DNA of 64,000 nt from Rhodamnia argentea (Eukaryota > Streptophyta > Magnoliopsida > Myrtales > Myrtaceae). Below are positions 23,424 to 35,279 of this stretch, in pieces. The notes beneath the pieces were generated by a model that was given only the letters and a program-made list of their open reading frames with translations, made no database searches and was not told the origin of the DNA. Position numbers and translations under genes: made by a program. Position 1 is the stretch's first letter. Every line of letters begins with the position of its first letter. The DNA lies in the NCBI RefSeq assembly GCF_020921035.1, contig NC_063151.1, positions 8,246,001 to 8,310,000 on the forward strand. The letters run 5' to 3'.

Positions 23424-26400
23424 TTTGAGGGTGACTCTGGCTTCTTGTTCTCACAGAGAGAGAGAGAGAGAGATGGGAAAAACAGGGGAAGAAAATGGAG
23501 GGTGGTGGGGGGATTTTGTAGAGAGGGGCAAATTCTTGCCTGGGTCCTGTCCTAGTTCAAGATCTATGGTTTTGATAATTGGATTCTACATACTGAATTC
23601 TTGATTACAGTATACATATACTAAACTCCTGTCTACTAAATCGACACGTTATAAGTAATATGGTAGGCTGTAAACAGGCTTATATACAAATGGGTCGTCG
23701 TCAATATTCAATGCCGGTCCGCCACTAACGTTAACGTTGTTCACATCTATCTACGCTCTCCCCGGGATTCACATCAAGCATGCCTGCACAAAAAGGAGAT
23801 GCTGCTCGAAAAAGGAGATTGGAGCTGCACATGCCAAGTACACCTTTTTTTGTAAAAAGAGCAACGTGCGGTCTCCCCATGTTACGGCCCATCCCCGTGC
23901 CCATTAGCTCTCGCATGGTGATCACAAGACCAAGAGAAGAATGTATCATCCACATAACCGTGACCGAGCAGCCCAGCGATTCGGATTTGTCGTCTTTTGA
24001 TTGGTCCTACTGCCCTTTACTTGTCTGTGATAACGCGACTATGTTCACGGTTTCTGCTGTCGTATTGGATTGCAATGTCGTCAAATGAACATAAGATCAG
24101 ATGCGTAAAAGATGCACTGTAAGGAGGGAGCTCTCAGACCGTTCCCTCCTCCCCTCTGGCGAAAGCACGGTCCATTCGGATCGAATCCTGAAAAGGGTAT
24201 CTTCCTATTTGCTGTCGGGTTGCTTTCGTTTCACGACCATGCTCGCCAATGAATTTCGTCGACTTCGTAAGGCAGCGAATCATCGCGTAAAGCCGTCGAC
24301 TCTCAGATGCTTCGAGAATTAAGTCATCTTCACGACATTTTCCCTCCTCATCTGGATCAAAATCCGTACCGACCAAGTGATTATTAGCACGAACGAGAAG
24401 TATCTATCGCTCTTTATGCAGCATCTATGCCCAAGTTAGTCCATGAACTCGAGCTTCGGATGATTGGAAAGGCATCGCTCGATTCCCACTGTCGGCACCA
24501 GGTAGTCAAGGTAAAGAAACTCCAGGAACACTTGAACTCGTTGCAGAAATGACCGAGCAGAATTATATTCCAAAGAGAAGGCACTGAATCAAGCATCCAA
24601 TTCCTAATGCAGATTATTGGTGAAGTTGGCTTGGTTAGAGAGCAGAGCATGTCAGGCTACTACATCACACTTTCCCTTAGTTTTATAAAGCATACGTCAG
24701 TTGAACAATGAACATGCATATCGCCATACTTTCGGTTCTATTCGGTCAGCCTTTTGGCTTTTGGGATCAACATGTTCACTTTCGCATCTGCTTCTTCATT
24801 TTTTTTCCTTTCTTTTTTCTGCAGTTATGCCGAAGCAATGGTCGGATTAATTCGGTTCTTCGCTCTTTTCTCGTGGCCGAACAGGAGATAAGTGGGATCC
24901 GATTCCCACTTAACCACATCTTCGTGGAGCACCATAAAGGAAAGTGGGAGTCGACAATGGAATCGATGTATCGATATCGAATTCGCACTCAGTCCCAGTC
25001 CTGCACGGTATTGGGCCTATTGGCTAAGCATATAACAGCAGCATGAGCCGTATACATCAGAAGCAGGAATTAGATTAATTCAGCTCATTTGTTCCCTTTC
25101 ATTTTACAGGCTGAATTGGAAATAAGGCAGGATCAGATTCTGCCTGGTAACCATCTCAGATCCAAGGCATGAGAAACATCTCGTCCAAAATGCAACCCGA
25201 TATTTCAATGCTGTGTTCTCTCCGGTCCCACTTGCACAATAACTTGAAGCAGCGACAGAGCTCCCGAAACACGAGTGCAAGAGCAGCCGAGAAGTAGCAT
25301 GGAATAGAGAGCTCGAAGAATTCGTTCCTGTACGACATGGAGCGAAGAAACCGAAATCTCGCATGCAGGGTTCAGATATGCTGTATATCTCACCTACTAT
25401 GGCGTTATAGGATGGTATCGCCTATCAAATTCTGCCTGGTCTCATGGTCTGGGCCTACTTTGACGCATCTGCTTAAGGCGAATACCACTTGTAAAAGTTC
25501 CTAAAAAGGAAGATCTAGTGGTACTGTATCCTCTGGACTGGATCAAGCTGGCTATCCCAGGCATCAAGCGACAATCCATAGGGAGATTTTTCCGGGCATT
25601 TAGAGTTTGACGCGGAGCAATGGCAGTGGCGAACTTTGAATCCTCTCGTTGTGCTCTCGGTCCTTTGCCGATCGTTCACGAGGCTTCCAAATGTTCGATT
25701 CAGGCTGCCGATGTTACATTATTGCTAACATAGAGATGGTAAGGATGAAGTTTTCTTAGAGCGTGACTGCCTTGGGGTCCTAATTCCTCGTACATGGAGA
25801 CGGCTATCTATCTCTCGAGCTCGGGATGAAACGCGAGACCTAAGCTAACTTTTGAGATATGATTCGATTGAATTGGATTAGCCAATCTCCTGAGTTAGTG
25901 TTCACTACATCCTGAAGCCGAATCTTCCTTCTTTTATGCTTGTGAAACTCAACAATAAGTGACAACACCATTTGCCAAAGCAAGACATGTGCCTGCCGAA
26001 TTGCGGGTCATCTTCATTTTTTTCCGAATGAATCTGTCCGCTTAAAGAACGACAATACCTCCACTGTCTTCCTATCTGGCATCTACATCGCTAGCGGACA
26101 GAAGCGCTGCAACGCTCGTCAGGCTCGGATTTACCGATATTCATGACCCGGCATTTTGATCGGTGGCTGCTTGAGCCGAAGATCGGAATATGAACTGCTA
26201 GACAAGACAGAAGGAACACTCGGGATTCGGCCTGAGAACAATCTGCATTTCCACATTCTGGAAGTTTCAACCATGAAAGCAGCCATTGCCGCGGCCTCGG
26301 CGCAAGCGGGAAGAGCTGTGCAAAGTCCATTAGCGTCTCCAACGCCGATTTCAGACAAAGCATTGCATTGTGTTTCTATCGCATCCGCTACACATACGAT

Positions 26401-27240
26401 TAAACGATCGGGTAGGAATTCGATCCGATGAGAAAGGTCCTTTTCGTCGGGGCAATGGAGGGACGCGTAAGTTTGCCCGGATGAAGCATGACATTTTCAA
26501 CATGGAACTTAGACTTCGCGGGACGAAGCAATCAATGTTTTGGACCAAACCGAGGGTCAAAATCACATCACAGTATGTCTAAGCATGACGTCTAGAAGTT
26601 ATTTATCTTCGTCGGGGCAATGGAGGGACGCGTAAGTTTGCCCGGATGAAGCATGACATTTTCAACATGGAACTTAGACTTCGCGGGACGAAGCAATCAA
26701 TGTTTTGGACCAAACCGAGGGTCAAAATCACATCACAGTATGTCTAAGCATGACGTCTAGAAGTTATTTATCTTCGCGTGCATATGTAATCAAAGCATGA
26801 CTTCTAGAAGTTATTCATCTCCCCAGTATATTACATATCCTGAACCCTTTTTTGTGATATGAAAAACTTCCAACTATGCTCATTGTGACATATTTACACT
26901 GAATTTTTCTTGAACTTGTAATTATGCGATACATTTACCCTCCATTAAAATTTCATCGGACGATTTTCCAATCGAAACAATATCGTTTTCAGTGACATGT
27001 CAACACCGATTGCCTTTTGGCGTCCATGCAGGAAGATTATTAACGATGCTTTTCGACATAACCTTAGAGAGTGAATGCGTCACGCGGATATAAATTTAAA
27101 ACTTTTTGGCATCGTGAAAAGGAAAAAGTTTAGGATAAATATATCCGGTAAATATACATCGAGGTTCTTTGGTAGATTTTTCGCTTCCTTTCCTTTTTAA
27201 GACTTTAACCTTCCTTCTACCCCTCTAAAAAAATAAAGAA
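23424..27240. other. Spacer between BAHD and MAPK genes with unassigned coding-like fragments
   Basis: The first part (23424-23560) is the leader of the acyltransferase, GA-rich on plus and CT-rich on minus. From 24100 to 26370 several moderately long frames are open, mainly on the minus strand (24376-24134, 25338-25156, 26358-26131), with balanced composition but no motif I recognise. A 165-bp tandem duplication (26443-26776) and a decayed 'ATATCAC' repeat (26850-26950) follow. Confidence 0.4.
26443..26820. repeat. 165-bp tandem duplication, two near-identical copies plus a diverged partial third
   Basis: The unit starts ttcgtcggggcaatgg at 26443 and again at 26608, and the junction phrase returns at 26773. 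That gives two copies of period 165 bp that look identical by eye. A partial older copy (aagcatgacttctagaag, 26793-26810) follows with single-base differences. The near-identity implies a recent event. Confidence 0.88.
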
Positions 27241-28933
27241 AAAGGGGGGAAAAAATAGTAATTTTGGCCGATACAAGATAGTGTCCTGCAAGAATCCAAC
27301 AGCTCATGGAAGAATATGCCCCTCTTATCCACAACGTCGTTCAGGCGACGGTGACGACCGCGAAACCACAACCTCCCCCCCCACCTCTCGACGCCGTCGT
27401 TTCGGCTTACGAAAGCCATGTGATTTTCCTTTCTTCCACCTCCGACCCTATCCAGCGGAAAAAAAAAGAGAATCGCCATGCCGGAAGCAGGACCCACAGA
27501 CAAGTAAAAAAATCTGTTGCAGTTGCATTAGCAATGCCCGCGTGTTAGGCCCTGAAGAAGTAAGTGCCTTAATCGCAATAGAAGGTGAAAAAAAAAAAAA
27601 GCCAGGAATCACCCGTTTCTTGATAAACAATGATTGCTCTTCTTTCCGTCGCTGGTCTTTGCTTGCTGGGTCTAATCGCGACGAGATAACGAATCTGATT
27701 TGAAAGTCCTCCTTTTGTTTAGATTAGATCCATGGAGCTCAGCGCTTGACAGACCTTACCCTCGTAAGAGACAGATCCCGATGCGTTAGTGGAATGATCG
27801 CGTGAAGTTGCGGTCTTAGCACCTTGTTCCCGTCGGAGTTCTTGTAGGAACGAGAGCTTTGGGGCTGCGTAGGGTTGGGAAGTCGACGAGTTGCGTCTGC
27901 TCGGAGCAAGACCGAGCGGGATCCGATGATGGGTCGAAGCAAGATTGACTTCGTTCTTTGAACTTGCTTCGAAGACCGCATAAAGAGTAAGTTTTTTTTC
28001 CTTTCTTCTTTTTTTAGGCTCTTCTTGGTATGAGCTTTTGGATTCGCTTCTGAATCGGCGAATCCGCTGGTTAGACGTTAATTTTTGTTTTGAACTGAAG
28101 CTTGGGATTTAGAAGTGAAGCACGGGTTGGTACAGAACCAATAGAAAGTTCAAGGGTTCGCGGGGATGGATTTGCAATTTTTTTAGCATTATCATGTAAT
28201 AGTAATCGTCAAAATTTCTTCACTAATCACGGTCTTTTGCAATTTGCTATAACTGCGGTATTCCTAATTTGGTGCTCTCGTTCCTCACTCTTTCTGCGTT
28301 TCATGTGATCGCAAGTCTGCTGAGCATCAGCACATTATCTTTAGTATTAATGAAATAGAATGGACAAAGATAACATTTTTTCCTCCGTTAGAAAAAGCTG
28401 CATTTTTGTGCTGAAATCAAAGGGCTTCTGTGTTTCCTTCTAGTGTCCGGGTTAATGTGTTGTCTTGATATCATCTGCATTTAGATTTGCCTTAATGGAC
28501 CCTGTGTTTTTCTTGTTGAATTATGTTCTCTTCTGGCTGAGTAGGAGATAAACTTGTGTGGTGCTATTAATCCAGAATTTATGATTTTGAATGCTTCTTT
28601 ACAAGCGGCTTGAACATGAAGTTCATTTAGCAGACTAGGGGGGTTCATTGAATATGATATAACTCGCTGATGAGTGGTTATTACATGAGAATCAAACACT
28701 TTCAGGAGCTAAGCTAAAGATGTCCGATTTCACATAATGTAGTATCGCTCCTAGCTTCCAACGTATATGGCGGAGCAGAGATGCATTTGTCTCCAGATTT
28801 TAAAGTGGTTCCTAGTTTATGACTTGCTTTACATGCCATTGTCCCTAGAGGTCATTTTGCATACCACTTTCTCAGGATTCCTTCTAAGTGAGAATTAACA
28901 TGTTTTGACTATCCATGCTTGGCTTGCAGGCAA
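27241..28933 (+). promoter_or_regulatory. Promoter, leader exon and leader intron of the MAPK gene
   Basis: The start codon at 28934 lies only 5 nt after a good acceptor (TTGCAG, 28924-28929), so the leader is split. The most plausible donor is AGA/GTAAGTTT at 27987, giving a leader intron of about 940 bp and a noncoding exon ending at 27986. The upstream part of the region has short open frames (for example 27306-27548, proline-rich) with no known motif. I could not fix the transcription start. Confidence 0.55.
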
Positions 28934-31428
28934 ATGGCAACACCAGTTGAGCCACCAAATGGGGTTTATTCCAAGGGAAAGCACTATTACTCGATGTGGC
29001 AGACCTTGTTTGAGATTGACACAAAGTACGTGCCCATCAAGCCCATTGGCCGAGGAGCCTATGGCATTGTTTGCTCTTCTGTGAACAGAGAAACCAATGA
29101 GAAGGTGGCGATAAAGAAGATACACAATGCCTTCGAGAATAGGGTTGATGCGCTAAGAACTTTGCGCGAGATAAAGCTTCTCAGGCATCTTCGGCATGAG
29201 AATGTCATCGCTCTGAATGACGTCATGATGCCTATCCAAAGGAACAGTTTCAAAGATGTCTATCTGGTGTATGAGCTCATGGACACAGATCTGCACCAGA
29301 TTATCAAATCCTCTCAGACACTTACGAATGACCACTGCCAATATTTCCTCTTCCAGGTATCATTTTGTAATATGTTACTTTGTCATGGCAGAATTATTGA
29401 GATGTTGAAAGTTCATGGACATCACATAAAGTTTAGTTTTTGTTTGCATCTTCACTAAAAGCAAATTTGTTGCCTTGGGCATCTTGAGATGGACATATTA
29501 CCACCATTGTGATTTGCACTTTGTCCAGTAAGTGGCTCCCTAGGTTTTTATTATCATGTGGAATTTGCAAATTTTGTCGTACGGTAAGTATGAGGTTGTG
29601 GAAGTTAACAGTGGCCTGTTTTTAGTCTTCTGTCACCGTTCATATTATGATAGTCATCTGTCTTTTTGGCTGGCTTCATGGGCGTACTAAGTTTGACCTC
29701 ACAACAAGTTAGGTTGGAGAATGAGGTTGTGGCGACTGGATTTGGCATCCACAGACTTTTTCTCGGTTTGCTGGATCACTCCTGTCTTGAATATCCACCT
29801 CAACACTGTTTACTACTCAGTCTTAAGGTGCTTCTTGGCTGCGGTGATAACTTGCTTTGTCAAAACCCAGAAAGTCCAATGCAATCAACGAAAGTCTTAT
29901 GCGCTTGATAACCACATATCTTCTAGTTTTGCCACAATGACGCACAGATACTATTGCCCAGGGCCATTGGTTTTGTGTTAGTTAACTGCTGCATGGGAAA
30001 TTATTTTTACATTTTTAGTCGGTTGAAAATCCATTTTGGGCTGCTGGTTTTGTCTACTTCTATCTGTAAGGTCAATGTAAGGCTTAGATGAGTCCACAAG
30101 CCAGATGATTTAGTTGGGAAAATGGTTTTAGCCTCATGTCTCTGAGGTATACTGGAGAGACCAACACAAGTATGACTTGTCTGGGACTACTTTCCTGTAG
30201 CGTTCTGGAGTTTTCTTAACAGGGTAGGCTTAAATTTCCCTCTCTAGCACTTCTGCACCTACTGTAGTCTAGCCTTAAATGCCTCCTCAGTGCATCAAAA
30301 CATTGTTAAACTGTAAGAGATGAACTTAAGCCAAGTGATCGCTCTGACTTCTTGAGTTTATGTACAAGATATTTGACAACTTGTTTTACTTCTCTGAATT
30401 TTGTAAAAGAAATAGCAATCTTCGTGTTGAAAAATGCACATGCATAGTTTGTGCAACCTGTTTATGCCGAGGCAAATTGAGGGGAGGAAGAATCACTTAA
30501 CTCCTAAATCTTACTGTTTAATTGACAATTTGTAAATGTCGTTATGCTACTTGCTCTTCTTTTATCTAGTATGGATTTAATCACATAGTAAAAATTAGCC
30601 GTCCAAATATTTCTTTTGATTGTCTTATAATGAGTTCGTTGATTACTGATGATTGTATGAAGGTAAACTGCCAATCCGATAATCTTTTCCTTCTCTCGTG
30701 TGATTTGCACCCTTGTACTTTCAAATTCACAGTTGCTCCGAGGCTTGAAGTACCTACATTCAGCGAACATTCTCCACCGAGACTTGAAGCCCGGGAACCT
30801 TCTCATCAATGCAAACTGTGACCTCAAGATCTGCGATTTCGGGCTGGCACGAACTAGCAATGGGAAGGGACAGTTCATGACTGAATATGTGGTCACTCGC
30901 TGGTACCGGGCCCCGGAACTTCTTCTGTGCTGCGACAACTACGGGACATCCATCGATGTGTGGTCTGTCGGATGTATCTTTGCCGAGCTTCTCGGTCGCA
31001 AGCCATTATTCCCTGGTACCGAGTGCCTTAACCAACTCAAACTGATCATCAATGTACTCGGCAGCCAAAGAGAGGAGGATATCGAATTTATCGACAACCC
31101 AAAGGCAAGAAAGTTTATAAAGTCTCTCCCGCATTCCCCTGGGACTGCATTATCCCGTCTTTACCCTAATGCAGATCCTCTGGCTATTGATCTCCTGCAA
31201 AAGATGCTCATTTTCGACCCATCGAAGCGCATCGGTGTCACTGAGGCTCTCCAACACCCGTACATGTCGCCGCTGTATGATCCGAACTCTAATCCTCCTG
31301 CACATGTTCCCATCGACTTAGATGTCGATGAAGATCTGGAGGAAGAGATGATAAGGGAGATGATGTGGAAGGAAATGCTCCATTACCATCCAGAAGTCGC
31401 TGTTGGCAATCTAGAGTTGTACTCTTAA
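28934..31428 (+). CDS. Group C mitogen-activated protein kinase (MPK7/MPK1/2-like)
   Basis: Two coding exons, 28934-29356 (141 codons) and 30733-31428 (231 codons plus stop), joined in phase 0; 372 aa, the normal size for plant MAPKs. Serine/threonine kinase of the final step of a MAPK cascade. The glycine loop GRGAYGIV is at 39-46, the ATP-binding lysine in VAIKK at 61, HRDLKPGN from 156, DFG at 176-178 and the TEY activation loop at 191-193. The N-terminus (EPPNG...[19 protein letters not shown]) and the C-terminus ([14 protein letters not shown]) match group C MAPKs. The single coding intron after the YFLFQ codons agrees with what I recall for this group. The exact orthologue (MPK1, 2, 7 or 14) is not decided. 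Confidence 0.95.
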
Positions 31429-34400
31429 GCATTCTTCAGTTGTGTTACCTTGCCCGCTCTTTGTTAAGGTACTTCATCACGATGCTGCTGTACTTCATTA
31501 CGATGGTTCTGTAGTTTCTTTTAACATATAGGCTAGCTTTTCCTCTTTTTCCGGAGAGGGTTTAAAATAATTTGCAGGAATCATGCATAAGAAGTTCTTA
31601 TCGTAAAAATGCATGATTGAGCAAGTGTCATCTTTGTTCTTCACTATGTCCGGTTGAGAATCATGTACTAGGTTTCCTATCTAACCTGTAAATAGCCTTA
31701 TTTCTATGAGACTTCAGACTTGTTGTAAAATTATATGAGATGGTTGAGGATGCTTTTATAACATCCAGGTTGGACGTAATAAGAGTACTTTTAAAGCTGT
31801 AACGACTGTATGTTTATTGTGCTTCATTTGTCCACGGCTTTTTTTTTTTTTTTGGGGGGGGGTCATAGTCCAATAGTCCACTGGCATTTAGATCAGTGCA
31901 CTGTTGAATATCTGATTATGTTATACGATATGCTGGCAGTTGGGACTAAAATGCATTCTCTCTGTTTGGTCTATGCTTTTAGATTTCCGAGTGTCAATGC
32001 ACCTGCAACTCCATTGAAAGTGTTATCCATCTGTTCATGTAGCTAGGTATGATATACATAGCAACTTTTACAGCATCCATTCAAGTGATCGTTTCTCCTG
32101 CCTTTCTTTCTTAGTGCCAGGCAAAGACTTCTTCAAATTCACGTACAATCCCTAGGGTTCTCTCTCCGTTCATGCCCATTTAATGTTGTGAAAAGCCCTT
32201 GCATAGAGCGAAGTAGCCACCTGCTACGTGAAAAGGAAAATCAATGATGCCAAACTTTCACTCACTCTATCCACATCTAGCTAGCTCATCAACCAGTAGA
32301 ACCTTTCCTGGATACTTTCCTACTTGCCCCCAACCTTTCCCCGAGTTTATCCAACCTTTATCATGTCTATCAAGCAAAATCAGAGGTCTCATTGTTAACA
32401 TCAATGCCCCATTTATGTCAAGAATATCCATGTCCTCTGTTATGCCTGGTGAAGTTGCTAACTGTTACCTGATATACATGAAGCTTCCAGAGCATAAGAG
32501 AATGTACTGTAAAGGCATTCATACGGTCAACGTGTTTAGATAAGGGTCGGTACCTAAATACAAACAAGCCTGTTCAGGACTAGGAAATTTTGGATTAAAG
32601 CAGCCATTAGTGGACCATTTAGACTTAAGAGATGCTTTGTTTGGTTGCTTTTCCATGACAGATTCGATGCAATGGGGAACGCACAAGCACTGTTGAATTT
32701 GTTTGTTTATGTATCTTTGGCTCTCCTTTGAATTTCAACTCTTGTCTTTTCCGCTTTTAATCCGTCTGTGAGTGGAATTTGAATGTTTAATCCACCACGT
32801 TTAGAGCAAGATTCTGTTTTTATCATTCTTAATTAGCTGAAAAGCAAGTGTACACTGTCCTTGTGAGATGTATGTCTGAGGTACTTGTCGTGGAGTCCGC
32901 CGGCGGGAATTTGATGCGCTCTCTCAAGATATTCGGTGTGTGGCAGAGGGATTTTTATCGATGATGTCACGTCAGCATGTGACATGAGTGTTTGATGAAA
33001 CTCTTCTTTAGCCACGGATTTTCCGAAAGCATAACCTTTGCCTATGGGATTATTGCTCGCTAAGGGAGCACAGAGAATTCTAGAGGGGCGGAATATTGGT
33101 TGTCTTCCGACGAAGGCAACTCGAGGGATCAGATGAATTCGATATGAACTTGTTACGACCTGTGTCACGATACATGTACGCTCTTTATAAGCAACTAGAG
33201 ATGCTTGTGACCCAAAGAATCGTTATAGTTATGTAACACTGCCAAATCACCTTTCGAGATCACGGAAATATTCTTTCCACAATCCAGCGAATCGGAAAAA
33301 GGCAGGCTCGACATGGAACATTTCGTTTATGGATCATCGTCGAAAATGTTAGTATTCAGACCAATACATCAATATGATGAGACGGAAGGAGTGAAGGTTT
33401 AGGGGTGGTGAGACACGGATGAAATTTAAGACTTATTAAGTGGTGTGGGTGCTCTAGAATTGTCAAGGAAGATAGAAAAAGAAAAGTGTTTTGAGGGCAG
33501 ATACGCTTTTTTTTTTTGCTTTTGCTTGCCGGTTCTAAAAGCAAAGCATGCATGCCATGCATGGTGCGTGTACGGGTGACTTTGGCTTGTCCCTCTTCTT
33601 TAATTGCGCAGAGCAGACTAGACCAACGACCAAAGCACCCAACCATGTGTACTCGAGAGAGAGAGATACGAGATATGAGTTATAACATGGCAGGTAGTAA
33701 TGGATGATTCGGCCGGCCAACATTAAGGTGTAGAATTTTTTGGCCTAAAGAAAAAAAAATAGAGGAGGAGACTTCCGGGTCGATGCATTTCATATCCGGA
33801 GCCGAAGGCCCGCTTGAATTACAGCAACTGTCTGCAAACCACTCTCGGTCAGGGCCACTTGCACGGACGAAAAATCTATACTTTAATCAATTCGTGAGAC
33901 TTGCAAGGCAATATTTATTTATTTTGTGGTCAGAACTTGCATGGCACTTTGCCAGTATCATTAGATCTCTTCACGTGCACACGCCTGAATTATTGAAAAG
34001 AAAAGGGAAGGAGGAGGAGGAGGAGGAGGAGGAGGAGGGATCCCCTGTGCTTGGTCGTGGTACAGGAATAGATACACACTTTTTTTTTGTCAAAAGAAAA
34101 ACGTCATTTATACCGTAATAATAGTTCGAGAGTTACATATTGCAAGACTAGCAAATTCCGAACAACTTCCGAACAAAACAGAAACCTGAAAATAAATAAC
34201 AAAGCACAATCCGCAGTTAGAAGCACACTCTCATCTCTCTCGTTCTTATCAAGAATTGGAATTGTGTTTGGACTAGAATGTAATTCCAATGGGAAATGAC
34301 GGTAAATCTGGTGAGAGGCAAAGGCATGCGCGAGGGCTTTTGGGCAACCAACCGTAGTGAAAAGGGGCAAAAGAGAAAGTGAGAAGATGGACAAGAGCGA

Positions 34401-34830
34401 TGTGACGGAGGACTCACATGCAAAGGGATTGTTGCTTCGCCGATATCGGGCATGTCTCCTCTCATGTAGAAGCATCTCCGCCGTTTCATTCCCTTTCCCA
34501 AAAGCCGTAAAGTGGGTCCCACTCTCCCCGTCCCGACTAGACAAACCGACCACCCTTTCTCTCTCTCTCGTTCGAAGTTTCTTCTGTGTACTAAAAGGAT
34601 GTGAACTCGCTCTATATAAGCTCAATATGAGATTCACATGATCTGATAAGCGAGATGGAATGAGCTCACATGATCTCTCTCTCATGTATTATCTGGGCAT
34701 TGCCACCTAGTTTGGCAAATGAGAAGATTTAAGTTATGAGGGCAAGCCAAGAAATTTCACAAAATCTCAAACTTCGGGAGCGAGATGTAGAAATTTGATA
34801 AGAAACTTCTAAGGTAAGTTACGACAATGA
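31429..34830. other. MAPK 3' flank and spacer
   Basis: The first few hundred bases should be the MAPK 3' UTR; no single polyadenylation signal stands out. A T16/G9 homopolymer run lies at 31838-31862. Frames at 32244-32543 and, on minus, 33168-32833 are open but without known motifs. A (GAG)n tract is at 34012-34037. A TATA-like CTATATAAG at about 34611 follows a CT-rich run but leads to no recognisable coding sequence. Confidence 0.4.
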
Positions 34831-34842
34831 TGAGTTAAGAAA

Positions 34843-35271
34843 TGGGATCATGACACAAATGGTTTCTAAACTTTGTTTCAATATGCAATGTGATATCTGA
34901 ACTCTTAATTTGATCAATATGATTCCTAAACTTTAGCTCGATATACAATGTAATCTTTGAACTTTTAATTTGACAAACATGTCCCCTAAACTTTTAAAAC
35001 ATGTTCAACTTAGTCCATAAATTATAAGAAAGTGTTCATTGTAGTCATTCCCTTAATTCAAGTTCAAGGATGACTTTGAATATTTTCTTATAATTTAGGG
35101 ACTAAGTTAAATATGTTTCGAAAGCTCGAGGATCACATTTAACAAATTGAAAATTCATATAACACATTGCATATTGAGCAAAAGTTCAAGGATCATATTG
35201 ACAAATTTAATAGTTCATGGATCACATTGCACATTAAGCCAAAGTTCAATGACTATTTGTGTCATTTTTCC
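34843..35271. mobile_element. Fold-back MITE, 'GACACAAAT' family (copy 1)
   Basis: About 430 bp. The two halves are inverted copies, each built of 'aaactttN-caatatgcaatgtgatc-gaactNttaatttgatcaatatgatc' phrases. The left end contains GACACAAAT and the right end ATTTGTGTC. An 8-bp direct repeat, TTAAGAAA, flanks it (34835-34842 and 35272-35279). No coding capacity. An 8-bp duplication fits hAT-type, and a 9-bp one Mutator-type, mobilisation. Confidence 0.65.
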
Positions 35272-35279
35272 TTAAGAAA

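Noticed and set aside
34590..34690. TATA-like CTATATAAG with a CT-rich run as a promoter
   Set aside because: No coding sequence or conserved RNA follows on the plus strand, so I did not list it as a promoter.
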